Source: Paludibacteraceae bacterium
GTDB lineage: Bacteria; Bacteroidota; Bacteroidia; Bacteroidales; Paludibacteraceae
Direction of reading: 5' to 3'
Assembly: GCA_016302585.1 (NCBI GenBank)
Contig: JAEDNI010000001.1
Coordinates: 21,230-85,229 of the forward strand
Length of the DNA: 64,000 bases
In this document: piece after piece, positions 53,058 through 61,176 of the stretch
Layout: each line of letters opens with the position of its first letter
Position numbering within the stretch: the first letter of the stretch is position 1
Made by a program: the position numbers and the translations under genes
Notes under the pieces: generated by a model
What the model was told of the DNA's origin: nothing
What the model saw: the letters and a program-made list of their open reading frames with translations, nothing else
Database searches by the model: none

Positions 53058-53942
53058 TTAGAGCGAGCTTGGCCACGTATTGTTTTCTATTCCCGCTAAA
53101 CGACATATCGTTGCGTGTGTCTCTTTCAATAAACGTTCGGTCTCTACGGCACGAGGTTTCGTAGTATCCGGATAGATAGGTGCCCCGATAACAACCTGCG
53201 TCAAGGGTTCATCCTTCGGTCCAAACAGACGCCATATTCCTGTCCGCTCGCGATAGGTAACTGCGAACGGAATGATAGGTTTGTTGTACTTATATGCCAT
53301 CGTAAACGCACCTTTCTGGAACGGACGAAGCGGTTTATACCAATCCCAGCGCTTAGCCTCGGGGAAGATATGAAACCAATAACCCTCTTTGTCATACGCA
53401 TCGAACGCCGCATTAAAGGCTTTCATTGCACTCAAACCCGCTTCGGCGGAAGGAATAGGTATTCCGCCTACAATACGCAGATAGAACTGGTCCTTGGTGC
53501 GGAAATTCGGTGCAAACATCGGTATACGCGTGCGCGGCGAAGCATGAAAAGTGGTCAATACAGAGGCGCAGTCATGGCGGTAACAGTGGTTCGCGATGGT
53601 GATCGCACCGCGTGAAAGGTCGAACTGCTTCAGCCATCGACGAACACCACAGGACGAACGACGCCATTTTGTCTCGCCCTCAATACGCCAGCGCAACCCG
53701 TATCTAATGCGCAAAATCCATCCCAAGATACGCAGCACAAAGCTATAGCCATACCACACGCGCAGCCTGTTACGCCAAGACGGATCATAATACGGATAGG
53801 TAGCATCTACCGGCAGATACTCCCGATCATAAACCGGCTTATACAAACCTACATACGGGTCGTCCTCCGGATAACTCATCGTCACGGGCGGTACATACGT
53901 ACCTTCCGTCACTTTCAAATCAGTATATCGCTTATTTTCCAT
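53058..53942 (-). CDS. 1-acyl-sn-glycerol-3-phosphate acyltransferase family protein
   Basis: 294 aa, PlsC fold: ITIANHCYRHDCASVL (HxxxxD), FAPNFRTKDQFYLRI, FPEAKRWDWYKPLRPFQKG and PIIPFAVTYRERTG. The first ~90 residues (Tyr/Pro/Asp rich) are an extra N-terminal region of unknown role. It probably acylates a lipid precursor. The start codon (53940-53942) touches tract P, which fills the gap to the HAD gene. Confidence 0.85.
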   Translation of the reverse strand: MENKRYTDLKVTEGTYVPPVTMSYPEDDPYVGLYKPVYDREYLPVDATYPYYDPSWRNRLRVWYGYSFVLRILGWILRIRYGLRWRIEGETKWRRSSCGVRRWLKQFDLSRGAITIANHCYRHDCASVLTTFHASPRTRIPMFAPNFRTKDQFYLRIVGGIPIPSAEAGLSAMKAFNAAFDAYDKEGYWFHIFPEAKRWDWYKPLRPFQKGAFTMAYKYNKPIIPFAVTYRERTGIWRLFGPKDEPLTQVVIGAPIYPDTTKPRAVETERLLKETHATICRLAGIENNTWPSSL

Positions 53943-53982
53943 TCACCAATCACCAATTACCAATTACCAATCACCATTCACC
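53941..53982 (-). repeat. Heptamer tract P (fills an entire intergenic gap)
   Basis: Six consecutive 7-bp units (ATTCACC, AATCACC, then AATTACC twice, AATCACC, ATTCACC). They contain the stop of the HAD gene (53964-53966) and the last two bases of the acyltransferase start. The last six codons of HAD (LVNGDW) are read from the repeat. Confidence 0.9.
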
Positions 53983-54587
53983 AATAAAAACTTCGCTCCT
54001 ACACTTCGCGCTGCAGCTCCGTCTTTCTCATCGCGGTCGCCCACAAACAATGTCGTCTCAGCCTCCGCTCCCATCAATTCCAATACGCGGCGCGCGCAGT
54101 ACTCCGAAGGCTTCAACGAACCCATTTCGGGAGCGGAAACCAGCAGTTCAAACTGACTCGGATCAACATGCAGCACTTCCAGTTTCTCTACCACACAGCC
54201 GTAATCCGAGAAGATGGCCATCTTGATGCCTCTTTCCTTGCACTCGGAAATAAGGTCCATCACTTCATGGCGAATCGGCTGACGCTTGGCGATCAGACGA
54301 ATCATTGCCGGCATATACACCAGTTCGTACCATTTAGCGGCTATCTTCGCATTCCACCAGTGGCCGCGAGCCATCATATGAAAGAAACAGTCATAAAACT
54401 CCTCTCCCGTCGCAAACTGCAGATAGTGCATGTTACGACGCGCCAGACGTTCGGACGTCAAAAGAGGCAGACACCAAAAGAGACGTCTCACCATTCTACG
54501 CGCTAAGCCGCGTTTGTCATATAATGTACCATCAAGATCGAGAACGACGCTCTTGACGCCGTTTAGCACGTGCTTTTTGTCTGTCAT
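53964..54587 (-). CDS. HAD superfamily hydrolase
   Basis: 207 aa. HAD motif I VVLDLDGTLYDKRG, motif II AIFSDYG, motif III/IV SLKPSEYC and VGDRDEKDGAAARSVG. A cap domain of helical type lies between I and II. Probably a phosphatase; substrate unknown. Its C-terminus and stop are encoded by the heptamer tract. It overlaps the GH3 gene by 56 bases. Confidence 0.88.
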   Translation of the reverse strand: MTDKKHVLNGVKSVVLDLDGTLYDKRGLARRMVRRLFWCLPLLTSERLARRNMHYLQFATGEEFYDCFFHMMARGHWWNAKIAAKWYELVYMPAMIRLIAKRQPIRHEVMDLISECKERGIKMAIFSDYGCVVEKLEVLHVDPSQFELLVSAPEMGSLKPSEYCARRVLELMGAEAETTLFVGDRDEKDGAAARSVGAKFLLVNGDW

Positions 54588-56376
54588 CGATTTTATTTGC
54601 TCTTTCTATAACGAGCTCGCTAATGCGTTCGAAACTATCCTCCAAGCGTTGCAACATATTAAATTTCGTCCGACGTTTCTCGTCCTGCATCAGCAGGTTA
54701 AACTTAAACTGACCATCGCGGAATCCGTCCTTCAGACACGCTGCCTTGAAGCGCGCATAGGCGTTCGAAAGCAAGATATGGGTCTCCGGTTCATGTAAGC
54801 GATAGGACTGCCGTTTACTCTCATACTCGAGGTTGATATGTTGCAGTTTCTCGTCCACCACTTTCGTAAACGCCTCGGCCTGTTCCTGACGAATCTTCTC
54901 GTTCTCAAACTCGTAGTAGAAGTGGTATTTCGACTCCTCCACATCCGCAAAGCCCACGAAGAACTTCGTCTTGATGCCCGTCTCCTCTTCCGCCTGATGC
55001 ACAGCGTTCATGAACTGCAGTTCATACAGTTTCTCGCCTGTCATGGAGACAATACCATTCACTTTCGACACCATATGAACCGTAGGCGTATTCTTGTACC
55101 TTCCGCCCACCTCCACCAGGTCATTCATGTTATAGCGGTACAGACCCGAATAGGTCGTCACATACGCGCAGTAGCGTTTGCCCAACTCCAATTCATCGAT
55201 CTGAAGGAAGTGTTTACGGGGACTGTCTAACTCGCTCTCCTCAACAAACTCATAGTAATGGAACTGCGGGAAGAGCACACTCTCATTCGTATCATCCAGC
55301 GAGAAGCCGAAACGGCACTCCGTCGCAATATATCCCAACTCCTGATAGAAGGTCTTATCCCAGTCAAACTGGTCCATGTACTTATCCATGTAGATCTTCG
55401 TGTTACCGCATTTCCACGTACTGAGGTATTGCAACCAAGGCCAGAAATCCTTCGGATACATATGTCCCGTCTCCTCGAGAATCTTACGCAACTCTGCGGC
55501 ACGTTCCGGTTTGGGTGAGATATACTGGTCTAACTCCGCACGAATCTCAAACGGAATATCGAAGTTCTCGCTGATACCGCCTGTCTCGATATCATGAAGC
55601 ATCTCCTCAAGGTTCTCATTCATCACGCGCAGCAACTCCAATATCGTCGAGGGGTTGGCTGTGGCCCATAGCGTCACATCTCGATGCTGAAGCGCCAAAC
55701 GCATCAAGGTATAGTTACGTGCACCATAATCCGGAATGGACATCACGGCCGCTGGACCCGTATAATGCTTCTTGATAATAGACGGAATATCGCGAACCAA
55801 CACACCACTCACCGAGCCATACAAGGTACCGTCAGGAGCATAACCTTCGCATTCCTTGCCTACCGTCGTGAAGATATGACCGCCAAAGATGCGGCTGCGG
55901 TGCTTAACAAAGTTCCACGTCCAGATATGACTCATCTTGCCGTACACATCCTTCAGGTACTTATGGGTCATCGGAATCCATTTCGGTTCACTCGTCGTAC
56001 CCGATGTGGTAGCATACATATCCGGTTTACCCGGAAACAGCACATTCTCTTCGCCGTTCTTATGACGCTCCACATACGGACGCAAGGTCTCAAAACTATT
56101 GTTTACCGGCACATACAAGCGATACAGACGGAACAAATCCTCCGCCGTCGTAGCACTTAAGATACGATCAAAATGGTGCTCCTTGCCATACACGGTATCA
56201 CGCGAAATAGTCAGAATGTCACGCAGCGTCTTCTCCGCCGTGTGACGCGGCTTACGGCTCCAGAAGCGCAAACGGACAGTCTGAGAACCGCCTACCAACC
56301 AAAGCATGAAATTAATTAACCAGGGATAAGGTAAGGCTCTGCCTTCCTGGTCAACATAGGGTTTTATCTTTGCCAT
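54532..56376 (-). CDS. GH3 (auxin-responsive promoter) family adenylating enzyme
   Basis: 614 aa from the ATG at 56376; an open frame runs 13 codons further upstream but crosses the preceding gene's stop. GH3 proteins activate an acyl acid with ATP and join it to an amino acid or similar amine. Seen here: DMYATTSGTTSEPKWIPMTHK (ATP loop), GLYRYNMNDLVEVGG, and LSMTGEKLYELQF. GH3 enzymes are best known from plants; Bacteroidetes members are uncharacterised. In an operon with an HAD hydrolase and an acyltransferase, lipid or glycolipid modification is a guess. Confidence 0.88.
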   Translation of the reverse strand: MAKIKPYVDQEGRALPYPWLINFMLWLVGGSQTVRLRFWSRKPRHTAEKTLRDILTISRDTVYGKEHHFDRILSATTAEDLFRLYRLYVPVNNSFETLRPYVERHKNGEENVLFPGKPDMYATTSGTTSEPKWIPMTHKYLKDVYGKMSHIWTWNFVKHRSRIFGGHIFTTVGKECEGYAPDGTLYGSVSGVLVRDIPSIIKKHYTGPAAVMSIPDYGARNYTLMRLALQHRDVTLWATANPSTILELLRVMNENLEEMLHDIETGGISENFDIPFEIRAELDQYISPKPERAAELRKILEETGHMYPKDFWPWLQYLSTWKCGNTKIYMDKYMDQFDWDKTFYQELGYIATECRFGFSLDDTNESVLFPQFHYYEFVEESELDSPRKHFLQIDELELGKRYCAYVTTYSGLYRYNMNDLVEVGGRYKNTPTVHMVSKVNGIVSMTGEKLYELQFMNAVHQAEEETGIKTKFFVGFADVEESKYHFYYEFENEKIRQEQAEAFTKVVDEKLQHINLEYESKRQSYRLHEPETHILLSNAYARFKAACLKDGFRDGQFKFNLLMQDEKRRTKFNMLQRLEDSFERISELVIERANKIDDRQKARAKRRQERRSRS

Positions 56377-56384
56377 ACGTCTTG

Positions 56385-57086
56385 TTATTTCTCTATTGTA
56401 TAAGCGTAGTTGCATACGCGGATGAACGCCTCATACCCGCCGCGCACCTTGCGATACATACGCGTGATACGCCAGGCGTTCTGCGCATAAGGAACGACCG
56501 ATCCGTATTTAGTCACCGCTTCCCAGTTAATCTCCGACTCCACATTCGATTCTGTCTCGTAATTACGCATCAGCAACTCGTCGTTATAATACATCTCGAT
56601 GGAACTGATATGTACTGCGGATACATTGTCATATGCATACGTGCTCTTTACGGTATAGCCGAAGAACTGTTTCTTAGAAGCTATCACATCCACCGATGCA
56701 TTCTCCACATGCGCCTCTGTCACATCGTCGTTCTGCATGGAGGTAGAAGTAAGCAACGCCTTACACTCCACATCACATTGACCCAACAAGTTGATGCGCG
56801 CCATGGCATTCGCTTGCGCTTCAGCTTCTTCTAAAGACGGACAAACCGACGAAATGCCTTCGCCGATAATATATTTATGCGATAGCTCCCCCTCCGCATC
56901 GTATTGCACGTTCATCGTCTGCTCTATCTGCTCCGCCATAGGTTGAGCATCGGGAAAAGCACGCCAACCCTCACGGGACAAACGCATGGCTTCCTTACGA
57001 ACCGCCCTACTCACCGCCTGAACTTGAACCGACACGCCCAACAGGCATACCATCGCTATTCCAATTATAAGTCTATTTGTCTTCAT
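56385..57086 (-). CDS. Secreted protein of unknown function
   Basis: 233 aa with a signal peptide (RLIIGIAMVCLLGVSVQVQA). The mature part alternates charged helices (EEAEAQANAMARINLLGQCD) and beta-like segments, ending GGYEAFIRVCNYAYTIEK. The Ala-rich helix followed by variable strands resembles the LPP20 type of periplasmic proteins, but this is weak. Its first codons are a copy of the tandem repeat that fills its 5' leader (57069-57175). First gene of the GH3/HAD/acyltransferase/EamA operon. Confidence 0.7.
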   Translation of the reverse strand: MKTNRLIIGIAMVCLLGVSVQVQAVSRAVRKEAMRLSREGWRAFPDAQPMAEQIEQTMNVQYDAEGELSHKYIIGEGISSVCPSLEEAEAQANAMARINLLGQCDVECKALLTSTSMQNDDVTEAHVENASVDVIASKKQFFGYTVKSTYAYDNVSAVHISSIEMYYNDELLMRNYETESNVESEINWEAVTKYGSVVPYAQNAWRITRMYRKVRGGYEAFIRVCNYAYTIEK

Positions 57087-57183
57087 ATTTAAAGTCTATT
57101 TGTCTTCCAATTAAAAGTCTATTTGTCTTCCAATTAAAAGTCTATTTGTCTTCCAATTAAAAGTCTATTTGTTTTCATAGGCT
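57069..57183 (-). repeat. 23-bp tandem array in the 5' leader and start of the gene
   Basis: Five copies at exact 23-bp spacing starting at 57069, 57092, 57115, 57138 and 57161 (unit begins AAGTCTATTTGTCTTC). The first copy lies across the start of the coding sequence (codons 2-7), so the upstream copies are near duplicates of the gene's own start, three with the ATG replaced by AGG-like bases. Confidence 0.9.
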
Positions 57184-57285
57184 CAAAAATTCGTTTGCTT
57201 ACATAGGCTCAAAATTCGTTTGTTTGCATAGGCTCAAAATTCGTTTGCTTGCATAGGCTCAAAATTCGTTTGTTTGCATAGGCCC
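57176..57285 (-). repeat. 25-bp tandem array in the same leader
   Basis: Four copies plus a partial fifth at 57176, 57202, 57227, 57252 and 57277, unit CATAGGCTCAAAATTCG plus GTTTGYTTG-like bases. Together with the 23-bp array it makes up almost the whole transcribed leader. Confidence 0.9.
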
Positions 57286-57312
57286 ATACCTACGCAAATT
57301 ACAATTTGCGTG

Positions 57313-57344
57313 CAAAGGTACTAAAAAAAAATGAAATACACAAG
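57313..57344 (-). promoter_or_regulatory. Promoter of the GH3-containing operon
   Basis: Minus strand CTTG, 20 bases, TACCTTTG (-7 box 57313-57320), with TGTATTTCAT and a T tract. It places a leader of about 220 bases before the ATG at 57086. Confidence 0.85.
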
Positions 57345-57390
57345 AATTTATCCTTAAAAAAAATTCAACTTGCAATCCCCGTTGGACAAA

Positions 57391-57445
57391 TAGTAGGTGA
57401 TTAGTAGGTGATTAGTAGGTGATTAGTAGGTGATTAGTAGGTTAT
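57391..57445. repeat. 11-bp tandem array, five copies
   Basis: Unit TAGTAGGTGAT at exact 11-bp spacing (57391 to 57445; the last copy ends TTAT). Located between the operon promoter (57313) and the terminator of the next gene, in otherwise empty DNA. Confidence 0.92.
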
Positions 57446-57499
57446 AATCGGTATCAAAGGCAAACCATCTTATTACGTCCATATTCCGTATATACACAA

Positions 57500-57527
57500 A
57501 AAACAGCCACCGAAGTGACTGTTTTTT
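57500..57527 (-). terminator. Terminator of the lipoprotein gene
   Basis: Stem AAAACAG-CAC / GTG-CTGTTTT with one mismatch and loop CGAA, T-run in the minus direction, about 25 bases after the stop at 57549. Confidence 0.75.
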
Positions 57528-57548
57528 ATCAAATCCGCTATTCTGGAA

Positions 57549-58433
57549 TTACTTCAAGGAAGCACGCTTTTTTGCAGATTCCTTTAAAGCTGCTTTCTTA
57601 ACAACACGCTTCGGAGCAAAAGCAGCAGCTTCGCCACCTTCTTCTGCAATAGTAGCAGTAGCATTGAAAGTGTACTCAACACCATTATCACCAACTACAG
57701 AACCACTGAAAGCATACTCAGTACCCTCTTTATTGAGTGCACCATCCAAGTTCATTTTCTCAAGAGTTGTCCAATCATCATCACCTTCTCCCCATTCTAC
57801 GTAGTTATAAACATATTTACCATCGCTGTAGAAAGCTTCCTCGGTGAATGTACCACTTGCTTGCTCAGCGTAGAAGCAGAGTTTAAGTGCATAACCATCT
57901 TGTGCTTCAGCCGAGATACCCATGAGACCATAATCCTTCATAAGAGAGAGATCTACCGTAGCAGAAGTAATGTTCAAAGCAACAGTTTCTTCAATTTCCA
58001 ACTTCGGAGTGGTGAATTCCTTGATACCTACTTCACCAATAACTGTGTAAGTGGAATCCAGATAGATAGCAACAACAGCTAATTCAGTCTCGGAAGGAAG
58101 TTCTGAGAAAGAATAATTAACCTCACCTTGACTCATAACATAAGCAGCAACCACATCCCAATCATAAGAACCACATTCCTGTTTCAAGTCCTCTGCTATA
58201 TAATAGCCCAGAGAATCACCTGCTTCCTTAATACTCTCTGCGTAATATACAGTCCAGTAATAATAAGCAGCGGTGTCAGTCGGAGTAACAGTAATATCAG
58301 CACTTGTTGCTGTGATGTTCTCAACGAGAATAGCGAACTTACCGTCCTTTCCAGGAGTCGGGTTGTTTCCGTTGCAAGATGCAAAGCTGAACGCTACCAG
58401 CGCTACAGCCAGAATCGAAAAAATCTTTTTCAT
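57549..58433 (-). CDS. Lipoprotein with Ig-like fold, function unknown
   Basis: 294 aa with lipobox (LVAFSFASC). One domain of beta type (ILVENITATSADITVTPTDT, AAYYYWTVYYAESI), similar to fibronectin-III-like modules in Bacteroidales lipoproteins, then a second beta region (TVDLSLMKDYGLMGISAEAQ) and a Lys-rich tail (PKRVVKKAALKESAKKRAS). It is monocistronic. The basic tail is unusual for a lipoprotein and could bind polyanions. Confidence 0.75.
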   Translation of the reverse strand: MKKIFSILAVALVAFSFASCNGNNPTPGKDGKFAILVENITATSADITVTPTDTAAYYYWTVYYAESIKEAGDSLGYYIAEDLKQECGSYDWDVVAAYVMSQGEVNYSFSELPSETELAVVAIYLDSTYTVIGEVGIKEFTTPKLEIEETVALNITSATVDLSLMKDYGLMGISAEAQDGYALKLCFYAEQASGTFTEEAFYSDGKYVYNYVEWGEGDDDWTTLEKMNLDGALNKEGTEYAFSGSVVGDNGVEYTFNATATIAEEGGEAAAFAPKRVVKKAALKESAKKRASLK

Positions 58434-58518
58434 AAAAAAACGTTTTTTTAGTTAATAAATAGAAATTGATTTATTGATTATATGTTCAATTTCTCAAATT
58501 GCTTGTGCAAAAGCGCTG

Positions 58519-58550
58519 CAAAATTACAAAATAATCATAATTTTTGCAAG
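58519..58550 (-). promoter_or_regulatory. Promoter of the lipoprotein gene
   Basis: Minus strand CTTG, 20 bases, TAATTTTG (-7 box 58519-58526). The extended box after CTTG is less conserved here (CAAAAATTAT). Leader about 80 bases. Confidence 0.75.
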
Positions 58551-58628
58551 AAAATGCAAAAAAAATGTACAAATACATGAATTTTGCCAAGTCTACTTTA
58601 CAAAATCCGTTCTTTATGCCCAAAATGA

Positions 58629-58660
58629 TTTGTGTATTTGAGAAAAAAGCAGTAACTTTG
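58629..58660 (+). promoter_or_regulatory. Promoter of the PagL-like gene, almost no leader
   Basis: TTTG at 58629, 20 bases, TAACTTTG at 58653-58660; TGTATTTGAG and an A tract between. The ATG (58669) is only eight bases past the box. Confidence 0.8.
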
Positions 58661-58668
58661 TCGCCGAA

Positions 58669-59961
58669 ATGAAAAGAATCGGTTTGTTCCTTTTTTCAAT
58701 ACTCCTCTGTGCGCAGGCTTGGAGTATTCCTGAGTATAAGTTAGCCTACCGCCTTGGCGGCTCGGCAGAGATGATGATGCCTGACGGAAAAGTAGATGTC
58801 TGGATTCAACGCCCCGTGCTCGGCGGACAATTCGCCGTAGAGTTTCTCTCTACCGGACGATGGAAAAGCCTCAAACAGTGGAACAATGCCTCGATCGGCG
58901 TGGGTGTGAGTTACCTCAACTTAGGAAACGATGCGCAATTAGGTTCTGCCATCGCTGCGTATGGTTATATGAACCATCCTTTCTATAACGGCACCCATTT
59001 CCGCATCGGTTTGCGTCCTACGATCGGTGTCGCAGCTGTCACCAAAACCTATCGAAACACCCTACCCGACGGCTATCGACCTTATTATCAGGGAGACGGA
59101 GGATTCAAGAAATCAAATCAGTCCATCGGTTCCATCCTAAACGCCTATCTGGCTATGGAGCTATACATGGATTTTCCAATCAAAGACGGCTTTGAGATAA
59201 CCCTTTCCGGAGGATGGCATCATATCAGCAACGGCAGTTTCATGCACCCCAATTCCGGTTATAACATGTTTGGCGGCGAATTAGGTCTCCGTTACATTCC
59301 GGGTAATACCCAAATAGCCAATGAACCCAAATCCGCCAAGGAATTGCATGAAGACGTAGATAAACCATGGGCAGTAGAGATCAGCGCTACAGGCGGAGCG
59401 AAGCAGAACTACTATGCCGACAACCAAAACGGCCAGCGCTTCTATGGCGTCGCTTCCCTCAAAGCCGCAGCCTACTGGGTTCCCTTCAGCGTCTTCCGTA
59501 TAGGTGCAGGTGTCGATGCTTTCTATGACGGTTATTACGGAGCTGTCAACGATGAGTTCGCAGCTGCAAATCCCGGCGCTCCGATCACCTATTTCGGCAA
59601 GACCTATCTCGCGCAGCGCGATATAAAGAATTGTTTCCGCGTAGGTATAAGCCTTCAACCGGAATTTATCATCGGCAAGTTAACTGCCGGCATCCATGTC
59701 GGCTTCTATGTCTTCGACCCGATCAAGAACTTGGAGCCCTATGAGCAAGCCAAAGACGCAGCGGACGCAGGTACATCCCTTAACCGCGGCGTCTTCTATG
59801 CGTACGACTTCTCCAAAGCCAGCAATTATCAGGACGGCTGGTGTTACATGCAATTCGTGCTCAAGTATCACGTACTTGACCACCTCTTCGTGCAATTAGG
59901 ACTGAAAACACACGGCGTTCGTGCCGAATTTATCGACGCCGGTTTAGGAGTTGCCTTTTAG
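58669..59961 (+). CDS. PagL-like lipid A 3-O-deacylase (acyloxyacyl hydrolase family)
   Basis: 430 aa with signal peptide (MKRIGLFLFSILLCAQAWS). The PagL active-site pattern is clear: GWHHISNGSFMHPNSGYN (His-x-Ser-Asn and PNxG). Strands of an outer-membrane barrel precede it. After the PagL region a second half (~215-430) is another barrel-like domain, so it is about twice the length of Gram-negative PagL. It should remove an acyl chain from lipid A. Its 3' end overlaps the convergent gene by 18 bases. Confidence 0.82.
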   Translation: MKRIGLFLFSILLCAQAWSIPEYKLAYRLGGSAEMMMPDGKVDVWIQRPVLGGQFAVEFLSTGRWKSLKQWNNASIGVGVSYLNLGNDAQLGSAIAAYGYMNHPFYNGTHFRIGLRPTIGVAAVTKTYRNTLPDGYRPYYQGDGGFKKSNQSIGSILNAYLAMELYMDFPIKDGFEITLSGGWHHISNGSFMHPNSGYNMFGGELGLRYIPGNTQIANEPKSAKELHEDVDKPWAVEISATGGAKQNYYADNQNGQRFYGVASLKAAAYWVPFSVFRIGAGVDAFYDGYYGAVNDEFAAANPGAPITYFGKTYLAQRDIKNCFRVGISLQPEFIIGKLTAGIHVGFYVFDPIKNLEPYEQAKDAADAGTSLNRGVFYAYDFSKASNYQDGWCYMQFVLKYHVLDHLFVQLGLKTHGVRAEFIDAGLGVAF

Positions 59962-61176
59962 CAACTGATCTTCGATCAGATAGATAAACTCTACCGGCAC
60001 GCCGCAATCCACCAATTGGCGCCGATCGGGTCGGAAGAGATTAAAGAAGTCTTTTACATTCCCGCATAACTGTCGGGCCTGACGATAGTTCTCAAAAGCC
60101 ATCATTCGGTCGCCTTTCAGCAGCAGACAGTGGCCGTAATTGATATAATCCATCGGTTTGGTCGAACCCTTGCGCAGCAGTTCAACAAAATACTGCTCCG
60201 CAATATCGATATGTGACCACATGAATTCGCGGTTTCCTAAACGCAGATAGTCCTTCGTTAAGATATTCTCGCGGATAGGTTCTCCGGCTACCAGCACTTC
60301 GAATAACCATGTCTGCGGCAACAATTGGATCAAACCCGAGATATACTCCTGCTCCGATTTGGGAATCCAAGCCATCATGGACCGCACTTCATCCTTCATG
60401 CCCATTTTCTCCAACATCTCGCGCAGCAGTTCCGGCAATTGGTTTAAAGCCTCGTCGGCATTCGAAGAAGCGTCTGCATCCTTCGCCGGCAAGGAACGAA
60501 TAAACGCGCATAACACATCGAAGGCATGCTCCCCGCCATCGTTCATATCCGCGATCGCATTGGCAAAAGCATCTTGAATCGTCGGGAAGAAATCAATACG
60601 TATATCATAGTGTATCAGCAGCACGAACGCATTCGCCAGACTCTGATCTCGAATGAGCTCATTCGACGCATTTATACCGTCTATCACCGCCAAAAAAGCA
60701 TCGGTATTGAAGCACTCGCGTAAGTTACGCGTCAGGGCATTCAAAGCCATCAACGCAATACTTACCTGTGACTCATCTTCTGTCACTTCATGCAACCACT
60801 CAAAATCCTCCGGACGAAGACGTATGTTATTCGCAAAATAATTCATTACCGACTGTGGCGAATCGGCATTGAAACTGCGCATATCAGGCGATAAACCGCG
60901 CTTCAGACGCAGTTCTGCATACACTGCATCTACCAGTTGATACGTATCGCCTGTTAAAACATTCAGTTCCTCCGCTGCGTGCGGTTCATCGATATTCAAC
61001 CAACGCGTAAATAACTCGTTATACTGCGTCTGGATGGTACGAAAAGCCTCCTCGAACGGGTTATTCTCACCCAACTCGTTCAGCCAGGTGCGCACTACCA
61101 CAAGGGCATGTTCTATCATGCTCTCGCCTAAAGCCCGTTCGATCGTGCTTATTTGTTCATCCAGACTCTGAGCCAT
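59944..61176 (-). CDS. Helical protein of unknown function
   Basis: 410 aa, almost entirely alpha-helical, without signal peptide or membrane segments. Repeating amphipathic helices (SMIEHALVVVRTWLNELG, YFVELLRKGSTKPMDYINYG, GHCLLLKGDRMMAFENYRQA) look like degenerate TPRs, clearest near the C-terminus. I do not recognise the family. It is co-transcribed with the glycosyltransferase upstream (one-base overlap) and ends in the 3' end of the convergent PagL-like gene. Confidence 0.7.
   Translation of the reverse strand: MAQSLDEQISTIERALGESMIEHALVVVRTWLNELGENNPFEEAFRTIQTQYNELFTRWLNIDEPHAAEELNVLTGDTYQLVDAVYAELRLKRGLSPDMRSFNADSPQSVMNYFANNIRLRPEDFEWLHEVTEDESQVSIALMALNALTRNLRECFNTDAFLAVIDGINASNELIRDQSLANAFVLLIHYDIRIDFFPTIQDAFANAIADMNDGGEHAFDVLCAFIRSLPAKDADASSNADEALNQLPELLREMLEKMGMKDEVRSMMAWIPKSEQEYISGLIQLLPQTWLFEVLVAGEPIRENILTKDYLRLGNREFMWSHIDIAEQYFVELLRKGSTKPMDYINYGHCLLLKGDRMMAFENYRQARQLCGNVKDFFNLFRPDRRQLVDCGVPVEFIYLIEDQLLKGNS

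Noticed and set aside
57069..57445. CRISPR array
   Set aside because: The units are directly adjacent, with no unique spacers, and differ in length between blocks; no cas genes are present.
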